Assembly: GCA_028274465.1 (NCBI GenBank)
Contig: CM051458.1
Location: 18,367,566-18,431,565 of the forward strand
Source: Plantago ovata
Taxonomy: Eukaryota > Streptophyta > Magnoliopsida > Lamiales > Plantaginaceae
DNA: 64,000 nt
Reading direction: 5' to 3'
Part shown: positions 25,638 through 38,030 of the stretch, in pieces
Layout of the letters: each line of letters begins with the position of its first letter
How positions within the stretch are numbered: position 1 is the first letter of the stretch
The notes under the pieces: model-generated
What the model saw: the letters and a program-made list of their open reading frames with translations, nothing else
What the model was told of the DNA's origin: nothing
Databases searched by the model: none
Position numbers and translations under genes: made by a program

Positions 25638-28600
25638 TATTGGAAATATGCAGAAACCAAAAGGACAAATAAAGGTATTTGCACTGATTTAGAGTGCAAA
25701 GATTTAGAGACTATCGGGGTCAAAATAAAAGGCTCCAATAAACTGATGGGTCAGATAACAAATAAAAAGATAGGAACCAATCAGGTTATATAACATATAA
25801 CAGCAAACATAAGAAGCAGCATAAATTATGAACAGTCAGAATTGTTGAAGACAAGAATCTTTGATTGAAGACAAGAATAACACAAAGTCTTCAGACGTGA
25901 AAACATAACACTACAGGATTAGATCACAATATTAGATTGGGTCCTAGTTATCTTATGTAACCAACACTACTATCTAACAATTGTTGATGATTATAGTAGA
26001 ATAACTTGGGTCTTTCTACTAAAACACAAGTCAGAAGCAAAGCAAACTCTGATACATTTCATCAAAATGATACAAAACAAAGCAAATAAGAAAATTAAAA
26101 CAATAAGAAGTGATAATGGCATGGAGTTTCATATGCCGGATTTCCTGAACGAACAAGGAATTGTTCATCATAAAACTTGTTCCTACACACCACAACAGAA
26201 TGGTGTAGTAGAGAGAAAACATCAACACTTAATGAATGTTGCTAGATCCCTTCTTTTTCAATCAAAACTACCAAAATGCTTTTAGGGAGAAGCAGTTCTA
26301 ACTACAGCCTTTTTAATTAATAGACTGCCAACACCTCTCTTAAAGAAGAAAACTCTTTATGAGATTCTCTATGAAAAGAAACTGGATTATTCAATGATCA
26401 AAACTTTTGGATGCCTTTGTTTTATTTCCACTGAGACGGTAGGGAGAACAAAACTTGATCCAAGAGCACAAAAATGCATCTTCCGTGGATATCCACCGAA
26501 TGTTAAAGGATACATGGTCTTTGATCTTAATAAAAGATCAATTATAATCTCAAGAAATGTAGTTTTTGTTGAAACAGTTTTCCCTTACAAAACACAAAAG
26601 CCACAAGATGATGAGAACATTGTCATTCATGTGCCAGAATATATTAGCATGGAATGGTTTACTACACCTCAACAAGGACTTAAAGAAACACAGGTTCAAC
26701 AAGAAGATACACAAGCAGAAAATCTGGTCACACCTGAAGAAAATGGAAACATACAAACACCAATAAAGAGCCCACAAAATGAAGAACATATTGATGAAAA
26801 TATTCAAAGCTCTTCACCTACCATTCCTTCTATGAGAACCCCAGATGACAGACATGATCATGAGATAACTAGAACACCAGTTAGAATACAAAATGATAGT
26901 CCATTAAGGACATCTGATGTAAGACAAACAAAGAAATAATGCCACAAATAAGAAAATCCACTAGAGAGAGGAAATTACCTTCTCATTTGGACATATTTCA
27001 TCATGAGGCAAAAACTTACGGTGTGCATACCAATAAATTAAAAACCAGTCATCCCATCTCTGAATATTTGGGATATGGTAAATTCTCAATCAAATACAGA
27101 GCTTATTCCATCAGTTTAGCTCTAGTAAAAGAACATGATAGCTATCAAGAAGCCATAAAACACAAACATTGGCAAAATGCCATAATTGAAGAATTAAAAG
27201 CCCTTGAACAGAATGACACGTGGGAAATTATTAACAAACCAAAAGACATAAAACCTATAGGATGCAGATATGTCTTTAAGACCAAGTTAAATTTAGAAGG
27301 GAAATTTGACAAATTCAAAGCTAGGTTGGTTGCAAAAGGATACAACCAACAATATGGCTTTGATTATACTGAAACGTTTAGCCCAATAGCTAAAATGACT
27401 TCTGTGAAGATCTTTTTAGCTATAGCAGCTAAGAAAAACTGGCATCTAGCTCAATTAGATGTACACAATGCTTTTTAAAATGGATATCTAGATGAAGAGA
27501 TATATATGCAATTGCCTCAAGGGCTTCTAATTCAGGGAGAGAAGGAAATGAACAGTCTTGTATGCAAGCTAAAGAAATCCATCTATGGGCTCAAACAAGC
27601 CTCAAGACAATGGATAAGCTCACTACCTTTTTTAAAACAAATTGGTTTTGAACAAAGCAAGAGTGATTATTCACTCTTCACAAAACAAAAAGATGATTGC
27701 TTCATAGTCCTCCTCATTTATGTAGATGACATAATAATTGGAGGAGAAAATAAGAAACACATTGATGAAGTAAAAGAACAACTTAAAAACCGATTCAAAA
27801 TCAGAGACCTTGGAGATCTTAAATACTTTCTTGGTCTAGAGATTGCTAGAAATTCAATTGGCATTCATTTATCCCAAAAGAAATACACTTCAGAAATAAT
27901 TCAAACTGCAGGACTCTTAGGTTGCAAACCTGTGGTGACACCTATCGAGAAAAATGTAAAATATACTGCAGATTCTTCTCCAGAACTTAAAAATCCAACT
28001 TTTTACAGAAAGTTAATAGGAAAGTAATTTACTTAACGATAACTAGGCCTGACATAAGCTATGTTGTTGGGATCCTAAGTCAATTCATGGAAAAATCATG
28101 CAGAGATCACGTGGATGCAGTGCTTAGAGTAATCAAATATCTCAAAGGGGATATAGGGCTTGGAATATTTCTTTCAGCTAATAAGAACACAAACATCACA
28201 GCTTACTGTGACTCTGACTATGCTTCCTGCCCCATGTCTAGAAGATCTACAATTGGTTACTGCGTCTTCCTTGGTGATTCACTTATTAGTTGGAGATCCA
28301 AGAAATAACATAACGTTAGTAAGTCATCTGTTGAAGCCGAGTATAGGGCAATTGCTTTCACAACTTGTGAAATAATGTGGATACTTGGAATGATGAAATC
28401 TTTCCAAATTAAAAAGGAAAATCCAGTCACACTTTGGTGTGATAATCAATCGGCCATTCATCTTAGTAAGAATCATGTTTTTCACAAAAGAACAAAACAC
28501 ATAGAGGTTGATTGCCATTTTGTACGAGAAAAGCTCAATGAACGAACAATTGAACTTATATTTATCTCGACCCGAAGACAATTAGCAGATTTTCTCACCA

Positions 28601-29267
28601 AAGCAGTTCCATCGGCAAATCTAGTAGAGGCTCTGTCCAAGATGAACATAATGAATATCTATGTTCCTCTTGAGGGAGAGTATTGGAAATATGCAGAAAC
28701 AAAAAGGACAGATAAAGGTATTTGCACTGATTTGGAGTGCAAAGATTTAGAAACTATCGGGGTCAAAATAAAAGGCTCCAATAAACTGAAGGGTCAGATA
28801 ACAAATAAAAAGATAGGAACCAATCAGGTTATAACATATAACAACAAACATAAGAACCAACATGAATTATGAATAGTCAGAATGATTGAAGACAATAATC
28901 TTTGATTGAAGACAAGAATAACACAAAGTCTTCACACGTGAAAACACAACACTACAGGGATTAGATCACAAGATTAGATCCCTAGCTATCTTATGTAATT
29001 CCATTTTTTCTCCTTTGTATAGTGTTTTTAGTAAAGACTAAGGACAATGAAATGAAGTCCCTCCTTCTCGGTATAAATAGATATCATAGGTTTCTTCTTT
29101 GAGAAGTCAAATTGTAAAAACATCTTTTAAGCAATACAATTTTCTTCATGGTGTTTACGGTCTCAATATAAAAGAGATGAAGAGACGTTGTGAAGGTTGC
29201 TCAAAATTTCCTCAATAATTCATCCGTTTGAATTAAAAATCTAGAGGAATTAATTTCGTAACCAACA
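25638..29267 (+). mobile_element. Ty1/Copia retrotransposon, shortened
   Basis: A forward Copia element with part of its 5' LTR (from 25638), integrase (about 26.0-26.5 kb, VDDYSR motif and CSYTPQQNGVVERK), reverse transcriptase (about 27.2-28.0 kb, CRYVFKTK, LDVHNAF, YVDDIIIG), RNase H (about 28.1-28.6 kb, SDYASC and WCDNQSAIHLSKN), a GAGGGAGAG polypurine tract, and a 587-bp 3' LTR at 28681-29267. The integrase-before-RT order defines Copia. The gag and protease regions are not represented, so it is a broken fossil with several breaks. By eye the LTR portions differ by about 6%, making it older than the Athila and Angela-like insertions. I do not assign a lineage. Confidence 0.9.
28681..29267 (+). 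repeat. Copia 3' LTR
   Basis: Begins TATTGGAAATATG after the polypurine tract and ends ACCAACA. A promoter-like TATAAATAG lies at 29081-29089. The 5' counterpart starts at 25638 and is shorter. No matching target duplication is visible. Confidence 0.85.
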
Positions 29268-30211
29268 CAATTAATCTTCAACATGGTTGCTGAAAATTTA
29301 CAGCAGCAAGTTGCAACATCTAGCAACGGTTGGAGATACAATAATACACAGCCCATACCTTATCTTCAGTCAAAGGTGAAAAGGTGAGAAAACAATACAG
29401 AGATCTTTTTTCGCCCATTATTGGTCGAGACAACCCTTTACGTCAAAGAATACTCGACCTGAACTTTAAATAGTCCCACAACTATCTTCCGTCAAGATAC
29501 TTGGAAACCATGTATTGGCCAGCTGGTCAATCTTCTGACGTGAAGCTGCTTGAGTACATGTCGAGCATGTGATGATGTCGACTAAGTAGTCTAGAATAAT
29601 AATGATGTGTTCTTGGTGGGGTTTGCGAGTGAGGTGCAGATTTATGAACTCGGAGGAGGAAAGACGAATTCTCCATGATTTGGATAAGCACCTACACCGG
29701 CCTACAAACTTTGTTGGGAGCCTGGAGAAGATTTATGTGCATATCAAATCATCCGGTAGATTCTTAGTAATGGAATCATCGGTCTTCTGCCTCTTCCTTG
29801 TAAGGAGAAAGTCAGGATTTATGTAATCCATGTATTGGGGCGTCTGTAAGGGAAACTGGATGTATTATACGCCATAAAGAGTACTACTTATATAGGCAGG
29901 CCGGTGAAGGTAAAGTTGCTAATGAACAGACACAAGTTCTCCAAAAGGTTACGTTGTTGTTAATTTTTAATTAAAACATAGGCGTGTAGTTATTGGGAAA
30001 AATTGCAATTGTGGTCCCTATGTCTTGGTATTATCCGATTATGGTCCAAATTACGGTGCATTTTACGAACTGAATCCTCTTTTCACATAGAATTCATCGT
30101 AGTCGATAGCACAATATCTCTTCTCGTATAATTTGTTAGAGGACCAAAAATGCCAACGGCCCAAACTGGACAGTGAAACTGAAAAGGAGCAATTGGAATA
30201 TAAAAGAAAAC

Positions 30212-30212
<1 letters not shown>
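29268..30212. other. Intergenic DNA
   Basis: No supported gene. A frame at 29602-29826 has no recognised domain. Near 29999 a run like TTGCAATTGTGGTCCCTA resembles MULE ends, but no partner copy was found. Confidence 0.45.
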
Positions 30213-30213
<1 letters not shown>

Positions 30214-30309
<96 letters not shown>

Positions 30310-30327
30310 GTATTATAGTTATTATTA
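30214..30327. repeat. (TTA)n microsatellite
   Basis: About 32 perfect TTA units to 30309, then an imperfect tail. Poly-Leu and poly-Ile frames here are artefacts. Confidence 0.97.
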
Positions 30328-30846
30328 CTTTTTGTTTACATATAAAAATAATAATTGGATAAAGTTGACACATGGAATTGTCAAAACCAAGACCTCTTGG
30401 TTGAGAGTTTGATCTTTTCCACTAGACCATTGCATCTTCTGTTGAAAGGGTGTATTGCAACTTGAATATATAGATTATGGAGAGAGAAGTTACATTCTCA
30501 CGAGTTGCACCTCTTCAATAACAACCTTTCAAAAATAATACTAATAACCTAATGTTCTGGATTTACATATACCCAAAAAATGGGATTTATCCTAGAAATT
30601 CAGAATTCTGCTTCCTCTTCTCTTACATACTAAAAGGTTGTCCTCCCATATCATAGTAGACTAGTAGTCCAATCCAACCGAGTTTGTATTTCAAGTGCTT
30701 GTATACATTCTAAAGGAGGTATCCTGGGTGAATGTTTGTCTGAATACACTTTGAGCACCGAGAACAAGGCAAATATATGAAGTCTTAAGGAGGGAGGGTT
30801 ACACTCAGAATCTGCAGATTTGTTGTTTCAATCAATTTTCAGTTTA

Positions 30847-31011
30847 GTTATAAGGTGGTCTAGCGGAATGGAGGTGGAATAGTGAAGTAGAGGTGCAGGG
30901 TTCGATCCCCAGTGAGACATAAGGCGGTTTCGGTGTGGAGATATAAGGTGGTTTAGGATATTGTATAGTAGTAGCGTAGAAGTAGTTGTAATATTTACCG
31001 TTTTAAAAAAA
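30847..31011 (+). mobile_element. tRNA-derived SINE (165 bp) with 18-bp target duplication
   Basis: The unit is flanked by the direct repeat CAATCAATTTTCAGTTTA at 30829-30846 and 31012-31029. It contains an A box-like TGGTCTAGCGG (30856-30866) and a B box GGTTCGATCCC (30899-30909), the internal RNA polymerase III promoter of a tRNA, and ends in TTTTAAAAAAA. Length, promoter and long target duplication together define a SINE moved by a LINE-type machinery. Confidence 0.9.
30856..30909 (+). promoter_or_regulatory. Internal Pol III promoter (A and B boxes) of the SINE
   Basis: TGGTCTAGCGG and GGTTCGATCCC lie 32 bp apart, a spacing normal for tRNA-type promoters. The rest does not fold into a cloverleaf, so this is not a tRNA gene. 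Confidence 0.75.
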
Positions 31012-31305
31012 CAATCAATTTTCAGTTTATACAGTTCGATACGTCCCTGTTAGCTCCCTATATTTTCCAGCAGGTTTGTTTTGGTTTGTTCTCGACCCCA
31101 ACACAATCATTAGCGACTTGACTTTCGAGTGGTTACATTAGGACTATAAGTAGAGTAGGTTAGATTGACCACTTCAAAAAACAATTTAGCGAGTCAACTT
31201 TCGGGTTTTTAGATCAAGAATTGTGGACGTCCAATAAAAGTTTAGCTTTGCAAATTTCATCTATTGTCATGACCAAACCGTGGCGGGAATAAATATCTGA
31301 CTAGT

Positions 31306-32564
31306 TGATGAATGGAGATTTGTCAGGTCTCGATTCAGCAAATAATATTTGTTATTTAGCCAAAGGCAATCCACAACTACAACGAAAACCGTAGTGTAGT
31401 AGTAGAATGACTCGAGTGTCGTTCTCTCAGGACTATAACTAGCTTTATCTATTTAACAAGAGAATATAAACAGCAGATAAAAAGCAATAGGGGGTTTTCA
31501 AGCAGATAATGGAGGTTGGTGATAGTATGGTCCTTCTTAACATAATGGGTCGATAATCATGCATAAATTCCTCGGTCTTGCATAGAGATCTTTGAATGAA
31601 TCTTGGGTCCTTTTGTAAGTATTGTGCACTACGAAGATAATATGGGTCTGACCTGTCAACAACTAACGTCCTATTGTGTTCCGTAATCATTCAACACTAC
31701 GAAGATAATTAAGTCTGATTGGCCGACAAGTGTCCTAGTGTGCATAATGATCAATACAACATACGAGAATTTTGGTGTTCAACTCATCAACGAAATAAAG
31801 CAATGACACGGAGTATAATGCGCGATATAGCCATTATCATGATTATCTTCCCTCGCTAAGAATTCACATACTACCACCAACGATAAATTTAGCTACTCAT
31901 AATGTGCATGCAATCAATAGCAATCATAGAAGAAAACATATTGAAAGAATATATAAAATAAGTAGATAAAAGTTGTAAGATACAAAGTTACCGAAGGTTG
32001 TCAATCTCCGGATGATTGCGATCCTACGCGCTCCAATCTGCTATGAAAAAGTATCCCCTAAGCTATGGAACTCCCAGGACAGGCCCCGGGAAGTTCCTAC
32101 CTAAAACTATAGAGAGAGGTGAGAAAGTAGGCTTGGAAAGATATGATTTTCGGAGAGAAAACTCGCAACTATATATAGGCCCGGAATTCCTCTGGGGCGG
32201 TTCGCCCCCCAGTGTAAATGCGAGATTTTCGCGTTTTCGACGCGGTTTTGGATTTCTTCACCTTTTCGGACTCGGTTTATGACTTCTAGTAGCCTTCTAA
32301 CCTCCATATTCGGCCCCTAGACTCCAAATCCTATCCGGAAACCTTCAGATACTCCAAATATGCTTCTGGAACACCAATTCCTTGTAGACTTCAATATAAT
32401 TGCCCGTAAATCTCCAAATTTCAACCAAAACCTGTAAAATAAAATCTAAAGGGAAACGTGACACTATTCTAATAAAATGTACTAAAATATAGCTAAATTA
32501 ACATAGAGGATAGCTAAATTAGGTGAAAAAGACTCGAATGAAAGTGTAAAATAGACATTCATCA
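31306..32564 (-). mobile_element. Solo Athila-like LTR with CTAGT target duplication
   Basis: A single reversed LTR of 1259 bp with the family ends TGATGAA and TTCATCA. It is flanked exactly by CTAGT at 31301-31305 and 32565-32569, and no internal sequence is attached on either side. This is the product expected from recombination between the two LTRs of a former complete element. It carries one GGGGCGGTTCGCCCC hairpin motif (32194-32208) beside TATATATA (about 32170). Confidence 0.93.
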
Positions 32565-32642
32565 CTAGTCTCAACCAAATATATACTACTCGTATGATGT
32601 TATGGAGTCTAATTAAATTGATTAAAATCCTAAAGGATGTAC
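32565..32642. other. Host segment between two Athila insertions (left half of a foldback sequence)
   Basis: Only 73 bp separate the solo LTR's target repeat and the next LTR. The arm TCTCAACCAAATAT (32569-32582) is the exact reverse complement of 44416-44429 on the far side of the next element, so the two halves formed one foldback sequence before insertion. TGTAC at 32638-32642 is the target duplication. Confidence 0.75.
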
Positions 32643-33955
32643 TGATGAATGTGTATTTTACACTTTCATTTGAGTCTTTTTCACTTAATTTAGCTATCCT
32701 CTATGTTAATTTAGCTATATTTTAGTACATTTTATTAGAATAGTGTCACGTTTCCCTTTAGATTTTATTTTACAGGTTTTGGTTGAAAATCGAAGATTTC
32801 CGGGCAATTATTTTGATGTTGACAAGGAATTGGTATTCCAGAAGCCTATTTGGAGTATCTGAAGGTTTCCGGATAGGATTTGGAGTCTAGGGGCCGAATC
32901 TGGAGGTTAGAAGGCCACTAGAAGACAGAAACAGAGTCCGAAAAGGGGAAGAAATCCAAAAACGCGTCGAAAACGCGGAATTCCGCGAAAACGTCTCCGG
33001 GGCGAACCGCCCCAGACGTGGGGCGAACCGCCCCACACCGGGCGAACCGCCAGGTGTGTGGGGCGAACCGCCCCACACTTATTCAAGGCCTATATATAGT
33101 TGCTCAGATTTTCTCCGAAATTCATACTTTTCCAGACCTACTTTCTCACCTTTCTCTGTAGTTTTAGGTTGGGACTTCCCAGAGCCTGTTCTGGGGGTTC
33201 ATAGCTTATGGGACTCTTTTTCATAGCAGTTTGGAGCTCGTAGGATCGCAATTCTCCGGAGATTGACAACCTTCGGTAACTTTGTATCTTACCGTTTATT
33301 CTAGTTATTTTTATTTATCTTTCAACATGTTTTCTTCTATGATTTTGTTGATTGCATGCCTATTATGAGTAGCTAAACTTATCGTTGGTGGTAGTATGTG
33401 AATTCTTAGCGAAGGGAAGATAATAATGCTAATGGCTATATCGCGCATTATACTCCGTGTTATTGCTTTATTTCGTTGATCAGGCTTAAACCCAAAATTC
33501 TCGTATGTTGTATTAATTATTATGCACAATTGGACCCTCGTCGACCTGTACGCGAGTTTATTTTCGTAGTGTTGAATAATTACGGAACACAATAGGACAA
33601 TAGTGCTTGACTTGTCAGAATCGTTATCTTCGTAGTGCTTAATAATTGCAACAGGACACTAGATTGATCAAAGATCTCCATGCAAGACCGAGGAATTTAC
33701 GCATGATTATCGACCCGTTATGCTTTGAAGGATCATACTATCACCAATCTCCATTATCTGTTAGAAACCCCTTTGCTATTACGTCTGCTGTTTTATATTC
33801 TCTAGTTAAATAGATAAAGCTAGTTATAGTCCTGAGAGAACGACACTCGAGTCATTCTACTGCTACACTACTGTTTTCGATGTAGTTGTGGATTGCCTTT
33901 GGCTAAATAACAAATATATTTGACTGAATCCGGAGCACGACATCCGCGTTCATCA
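32643..33955 (+). repeat. 5' LTR of the complete Athila element (1313 bp)
   Basis: TGATGAATG...CGTTCATCA, followed directly by the primer-binding site. It contains four GC-rich hairpin motifs at 32999, 33020, 33040 and 33060 and a TATATATA box at 33091-33098. Confidence 0.94.
33091..33098 (+). promoter_or_regulatory. LTR core promoter: TATA box with upstream hairpin array
   Basis: TATATATA lies 16 bp after the last of four GGGGCGAACCGCCCC-like units, which repeat every 20-21 bp. The position of TATA within the LTR is conserved in the family copies here. Confidence 0.65.
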
Positions 33956-33958
33956 AAT

Positions 33959-33976
33959 TGGCGCCGTTGCCGGGGA
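33959..33976 (+). other. Primer-binding site, tRNA-Asp type
   Basis: TGGCGCCGTTGCCGGGGA is complementary to the 3' end of plant tRNA-Asp. It sits three bases after the 5' LTR and is shared by the elements at 51431 and 58551. Confidence 0.9.
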
Positions 33977-34199
33977 CTATACTCCTTTTTTCTGTTTAAT
34001 TTGTTTATATTTTCAGCTTTCAAATCCTAATTCTATTAGTTTTAGTTTTCCTTTTTAATCTCTCTCTGATACTGCTTTCCTAGTCTGTTTCTAATTCACC
34101 TTTCCTAGCCTTAGTAGTATTCGATATATAGAAATATTCTCGATTTTCGAATTTTCTAACAAGGCTAATTTTTAGTTTTGAGTTACTCCTGATACAGAT

Positions 34200-35270
34200 T
34201 TCCAGGTATGACGACCTTAAAAGCCCGCTTGACACCGACGTTCTCGCAAGTCAGGAGGGGGTCAGCTATATACTTGGAAGAAGAGTTATCGGGGTATGAG
34301 GTAACAAGCACCATAGTGAGAAGGATACCAAGGTTCGAAGAAGGAGAGGATATGAATCCAATAAGCTTCATCAGATCCTATGAAGAGGAAATAGCAAAAG
34401 TTCCAGCAAAAGGGTTCACCGAGGATCAACTATGCAGGAAATTATTTCCTTTTGCTTTGGGATATGAACCGAGGATATGGATAGCAAGGTTAGCACCAGG
34501 ATCACTAAAGACCTGGAGCCAAGTAGTAGAGGAGTTCTTGGCACGTTTCATGCCCTACCATGAGACGATTGCACTATGGAATCGGATCGAATACTTCAAG
34601 CAAGGAGAATACGAGCGGTTCTGTGACACCTATGAACGTTTTGAGCAGTATAAACGTGAGTGCCCCCACCACCGTTTCGACGATGGGGAGCTGATTTGGT
34701 TTTTTGTTGGAGGACTACGAGATGAAGTTAGGCTTCAAGTGGATGGTATGTGTGGAGGTTTAGAAGAATGTACAGTTGAAGAGGCAGTGAAGGTCTTTCA
34801 AAAGTACGCCAATGGATCCGCACAATCCGAGAAAATAATATCGAATGAAGTCGCCAACATATACTCAGATCGAGACGAGACTGACGAGCTATACGAAGAA
34901 TATTCCGAGGACGAAAACATCAGTGAGGAGGAAGAACTTGCGTTTTACGCATGGATTAAAGCCATTGAGAGTGTTTTCAAGATAGCACACGCAGGGCAAG
35001 CTGAGAACAATCTTCGCATCGAGAAGGCTTTCGAAGCGATCGAAGTAACTGAGCAACTTATCGAAGAGCTTAGCCTACTAAAGTGTGGAAGGTGCGGTAA
35101 AGCAGTCGAGGATACCCCCCAGGAAGTAGTAAGCAAACCACCCGAGGGGAGGAGCAAATCACCCCCAACTCCAGGGAACCAGTCAATCCTAGTCCTCCCG
35201 ATGAGACACAAGAAACTGATCCCGAGCAACCTCCAGCTGTTGCTACTAAGGAGAATGAGTGCGAAGAGGT
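34200..35270 (+). other. gag region of the complete Athila element
   Basis: Encodes a capsid-type protein with a retrotransposon gag core: FIRSYEEE, FPFALGYEPRIW, then TWSQVVEEFLARFMPY and a GGLRDEVRLQ helix. An acidic linker follows. This gag is unlike the one in the elements at 51.6 kb and 57-58 kb, although their LTRs are alike. Confidence 0.85.
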
Positions 35271-36290
35271 GAATCTACTACTCCGAGGAGGCAAGATGAC
35301 CAAAATTCCTAACTTCGTACGTCCTAAACGGGTGGAATCTACTGAGATCGATAATACAGGACCAAGCACAGAACAAGAGGTTAGCAGAAGTTCCAAAGAA
35401 CCTCGAGAAGTTGCGGAAAGGAATGATGAACCCAGACCATCTGTAATGGACATAGATGATGAAGAAGTCGAGGTAGGAACTAGAATGCCAGGAGAACTTC
35501 ACAAATCTTCCAATCCATATGTACCTCCGAAGCCACATGTGCCATACCCGAATCAAATCAAACCAGCCAAGAAGGATATTAAAGATTCGCCCCTATTCCA
35601 ACGCCTGTCAAAAGTGGAAGTCAATGTGCCTCTCTTAGAGTTAATCCAGAATATTCCAGCTTATACGAAATTCTTTCGTGAGATCAAGAACAAAAGGATT
35701 ACTTCAGGAAAGGAAGTAAATGGGGTTGAAACAGTCAACGCGATTGCCGGATTGCCCATGAAGAAAAAGGATCCTGGAAGCTTCATCATCGACATCGCCT
35801 TAGGGAATGGACGAACTACGCAGGCAATGCTTGACTTAGGAGCTAGCATTAACTTAATGCCGTATTCAGTATACAAGGTCCTGGAACTCGGAGAATTGAC
35901 ACCAACTGATATGGTCGTCCAAATGGCAGACCATAGTGTGAAGAGGCCAGTCGGGATAATAGAAGACATCCTTGTGAAAGTAGACAAATTGATAATCCCA
36001 ACTGATTTTGTAGTAATGAAGTCCGCGGACGAGGGAAAGAGCCATATCCGTGAGCATGTAATACTACTTGGGAGACCATTCATGGCAACTACCAACACAT
36101 TCCTTGAACTTAAGGGCAAGAAAATAACCATGGAGGTAATGGGCGAGAAGTTTGAGTTGGTAGGATGTAGCATCAGAGATAAGGAAGTTGCAGAGGAGCT
36201 AAAGTTTGTCGATTGCTACGAATCCGTAATTCCGAATTTTATCATTGCCATGGTAATCGTGAACCACTTGAGGAGGCACTAACGATGCAA
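35270..36290 (+). other. Protease region of the complete Athila element
   Basis: A retropepsin-like domain is centred near 35.83 kb with DLGASINLMPYSVYK, followed by VQMADHSVKRPVGIIEDILV and a late ILLGRPFMATT motif. This is the aspartic protease that processes the polyprotein in this lineage. Confidence 0.85.
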
Positions 36291-36299
36291 GCTGAGACG

Positions 36300-38030
36300 T
36301 GCTACATGACCGAAGAAGCAAGGGAACTAGTTGAAATAATGGATAGCACCCCGGAAATTCCCGCAGGAGAAGAGGTACTTGAACCTTTAGATGAAGAAGA
36401 AGAAGAAAGTGGGTTTCCTAAAGAACCTAGCTTAGAATTGAAACCACTTCCTGCGCACCTCAAGTATGTGTACTTAGGAGAAAATCAGAAAAAACCTGTA
36501 ATTATCTCCTCACATCTCTTCGTCAATGAAGAAAGTAAGTTGATTGAAGTATTGAAGGAAAATTCCGCAGCTATAGGATGGGGGATCAGTGATATCAAAG
36601 GAATTAGCCCTACAAGATGCGTGCACAACATCACTCTAGAACAAGATGCCAAACCCGTTAGGCAACCTCAACGAAGGATAAATCCAGCCATGCAAGAGGT
36701 GGTAAAAAAAGAAGTGATCAAGTTTGTAGATGCTGATATGATTTACCCCATTCCTGATAGTCGATGGGTGAGCCCGGTACATGTAGTTCCTAAAAAATCA
36801 GAAGTCACGGTGGAAGAGAATGAGAAGGGAGAATTGGTACCGGTTAGGAAGACCACTGGATGGCGGATGTGCATTGACTATAGAAGATTAAATGCCGTCA
36901 CTAAAAAGACCACTTCCCTTTTCCATTTACAGATGACATGCTAAACCGCCTTGCGGGGCGGAAGTTTTATTGTTTTCTTGATGGTTTATCAGGTTTCTAC
37001 CAGATTCCGATTGCACCGGAGGATCAGGAGAAGACGACATTCACTTGCCCATTCGGAACATTTGCCTATAGGAGGATGCCATTTGGACTATGCAATGCTC
37101 CCGCCACTTTTCAAAGGTGCATGCTTTCTGTTTTCTCTGACATGGTAACTAAATTTGTTGAAGTTTTCATGGATGATTTTTCCCTTTTTGGTGATTCATT
37201 TGATGAATGCATGCAAAGGTTAGATCTAGTTTTGAAAAGGTGCATTGAATGCAACTTGACCTTAAGCTAGGAGAGGAGTCATTATATGGTTAGAGAAGGT
37301 ATTGTTCTAGGACATGTAGTTTCTGAAAGAGGTATTGAGGTAGACAAGGCTAAGATAGAAATCATTGCAAAACTTCCCCCACCTACTTGTATGAAAGAAT
37401 TGCAATCTTTTCTTGGCCATGTAGGTTTTCATAGGAGGTTTATTAAAGATTTTTCGAAAATTGCTAAACCTTTAAGTATCTTGCTTGCTAAAGATGTGGT
37501 TTTCCATTTCTCTAATGATTGCTTAGTTTCTTTTAATACCCTTAAGGAAAAACTTGTTTCTGCTCCCATTGTTGTGCCGCCTGACTGGAATCTCCCTTTC
37601 GAAATTATGTGTGATGCTTCGAATTTTGCTATGGGTGCTGTTTTATGCCAAAAAGTTGACAAGCAGTATCGTGTGATTTATTATGTAAGTAAGACCCTAG
37701 ACTCTGCGCAGGTTAATTATACAACTACTGAAAAGGATTTTTTAGCTGTTGTCTTTGCTTTACAAAAGTTTAGGTCTTATTTAATTGGTCATCCTGTGAA
37801 TGTCCATACTGATCATGCTGCCTTGAGACATTTGATAGCTAAGCAAGATTCTAAGCCTAGATTAATCCGTTGGGTCCTTTTTCTGCAAGACTTTGATTTG
37901 ACCATAGTGGATAGAGCTGGTAGGGAGAATTTAGTAGCAGATCATTTATCTAGAATACCTAATATCCCTGTTGATCCAATACCCATCAATGAAGACCTCC
38001 CCGACGAGCACTTAATGAAGGCTAATGAAG
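36300..38030 (+). other. Reverse transcriptase and RNase H region of the complete Athila element
   Basis: RT motifs in order are RMCIDYRRLNAVT, FCFLDGLSGFYQI-like, FAYRRMPFGLCNAPATFQ, FMDDFSLFG and [13 protein letters not shown]. RNase H follows with [27 protein letters not shown] and [10 protein letters not shown]. Motif order and spacing are normal for Gypsy elements. Confidence 0.88.

Noticed and set aside
30083-30373. Poly-Ile and poly-Leu frames
   Set aside because: They translate the (TTA)n microsatellite.
30385-30440. A tRNA-like or SINE-like stretch on the minus strand (GGTCTAGTGG)
   Set aside because: No B box or cloverleaf and no target repeats could be found.
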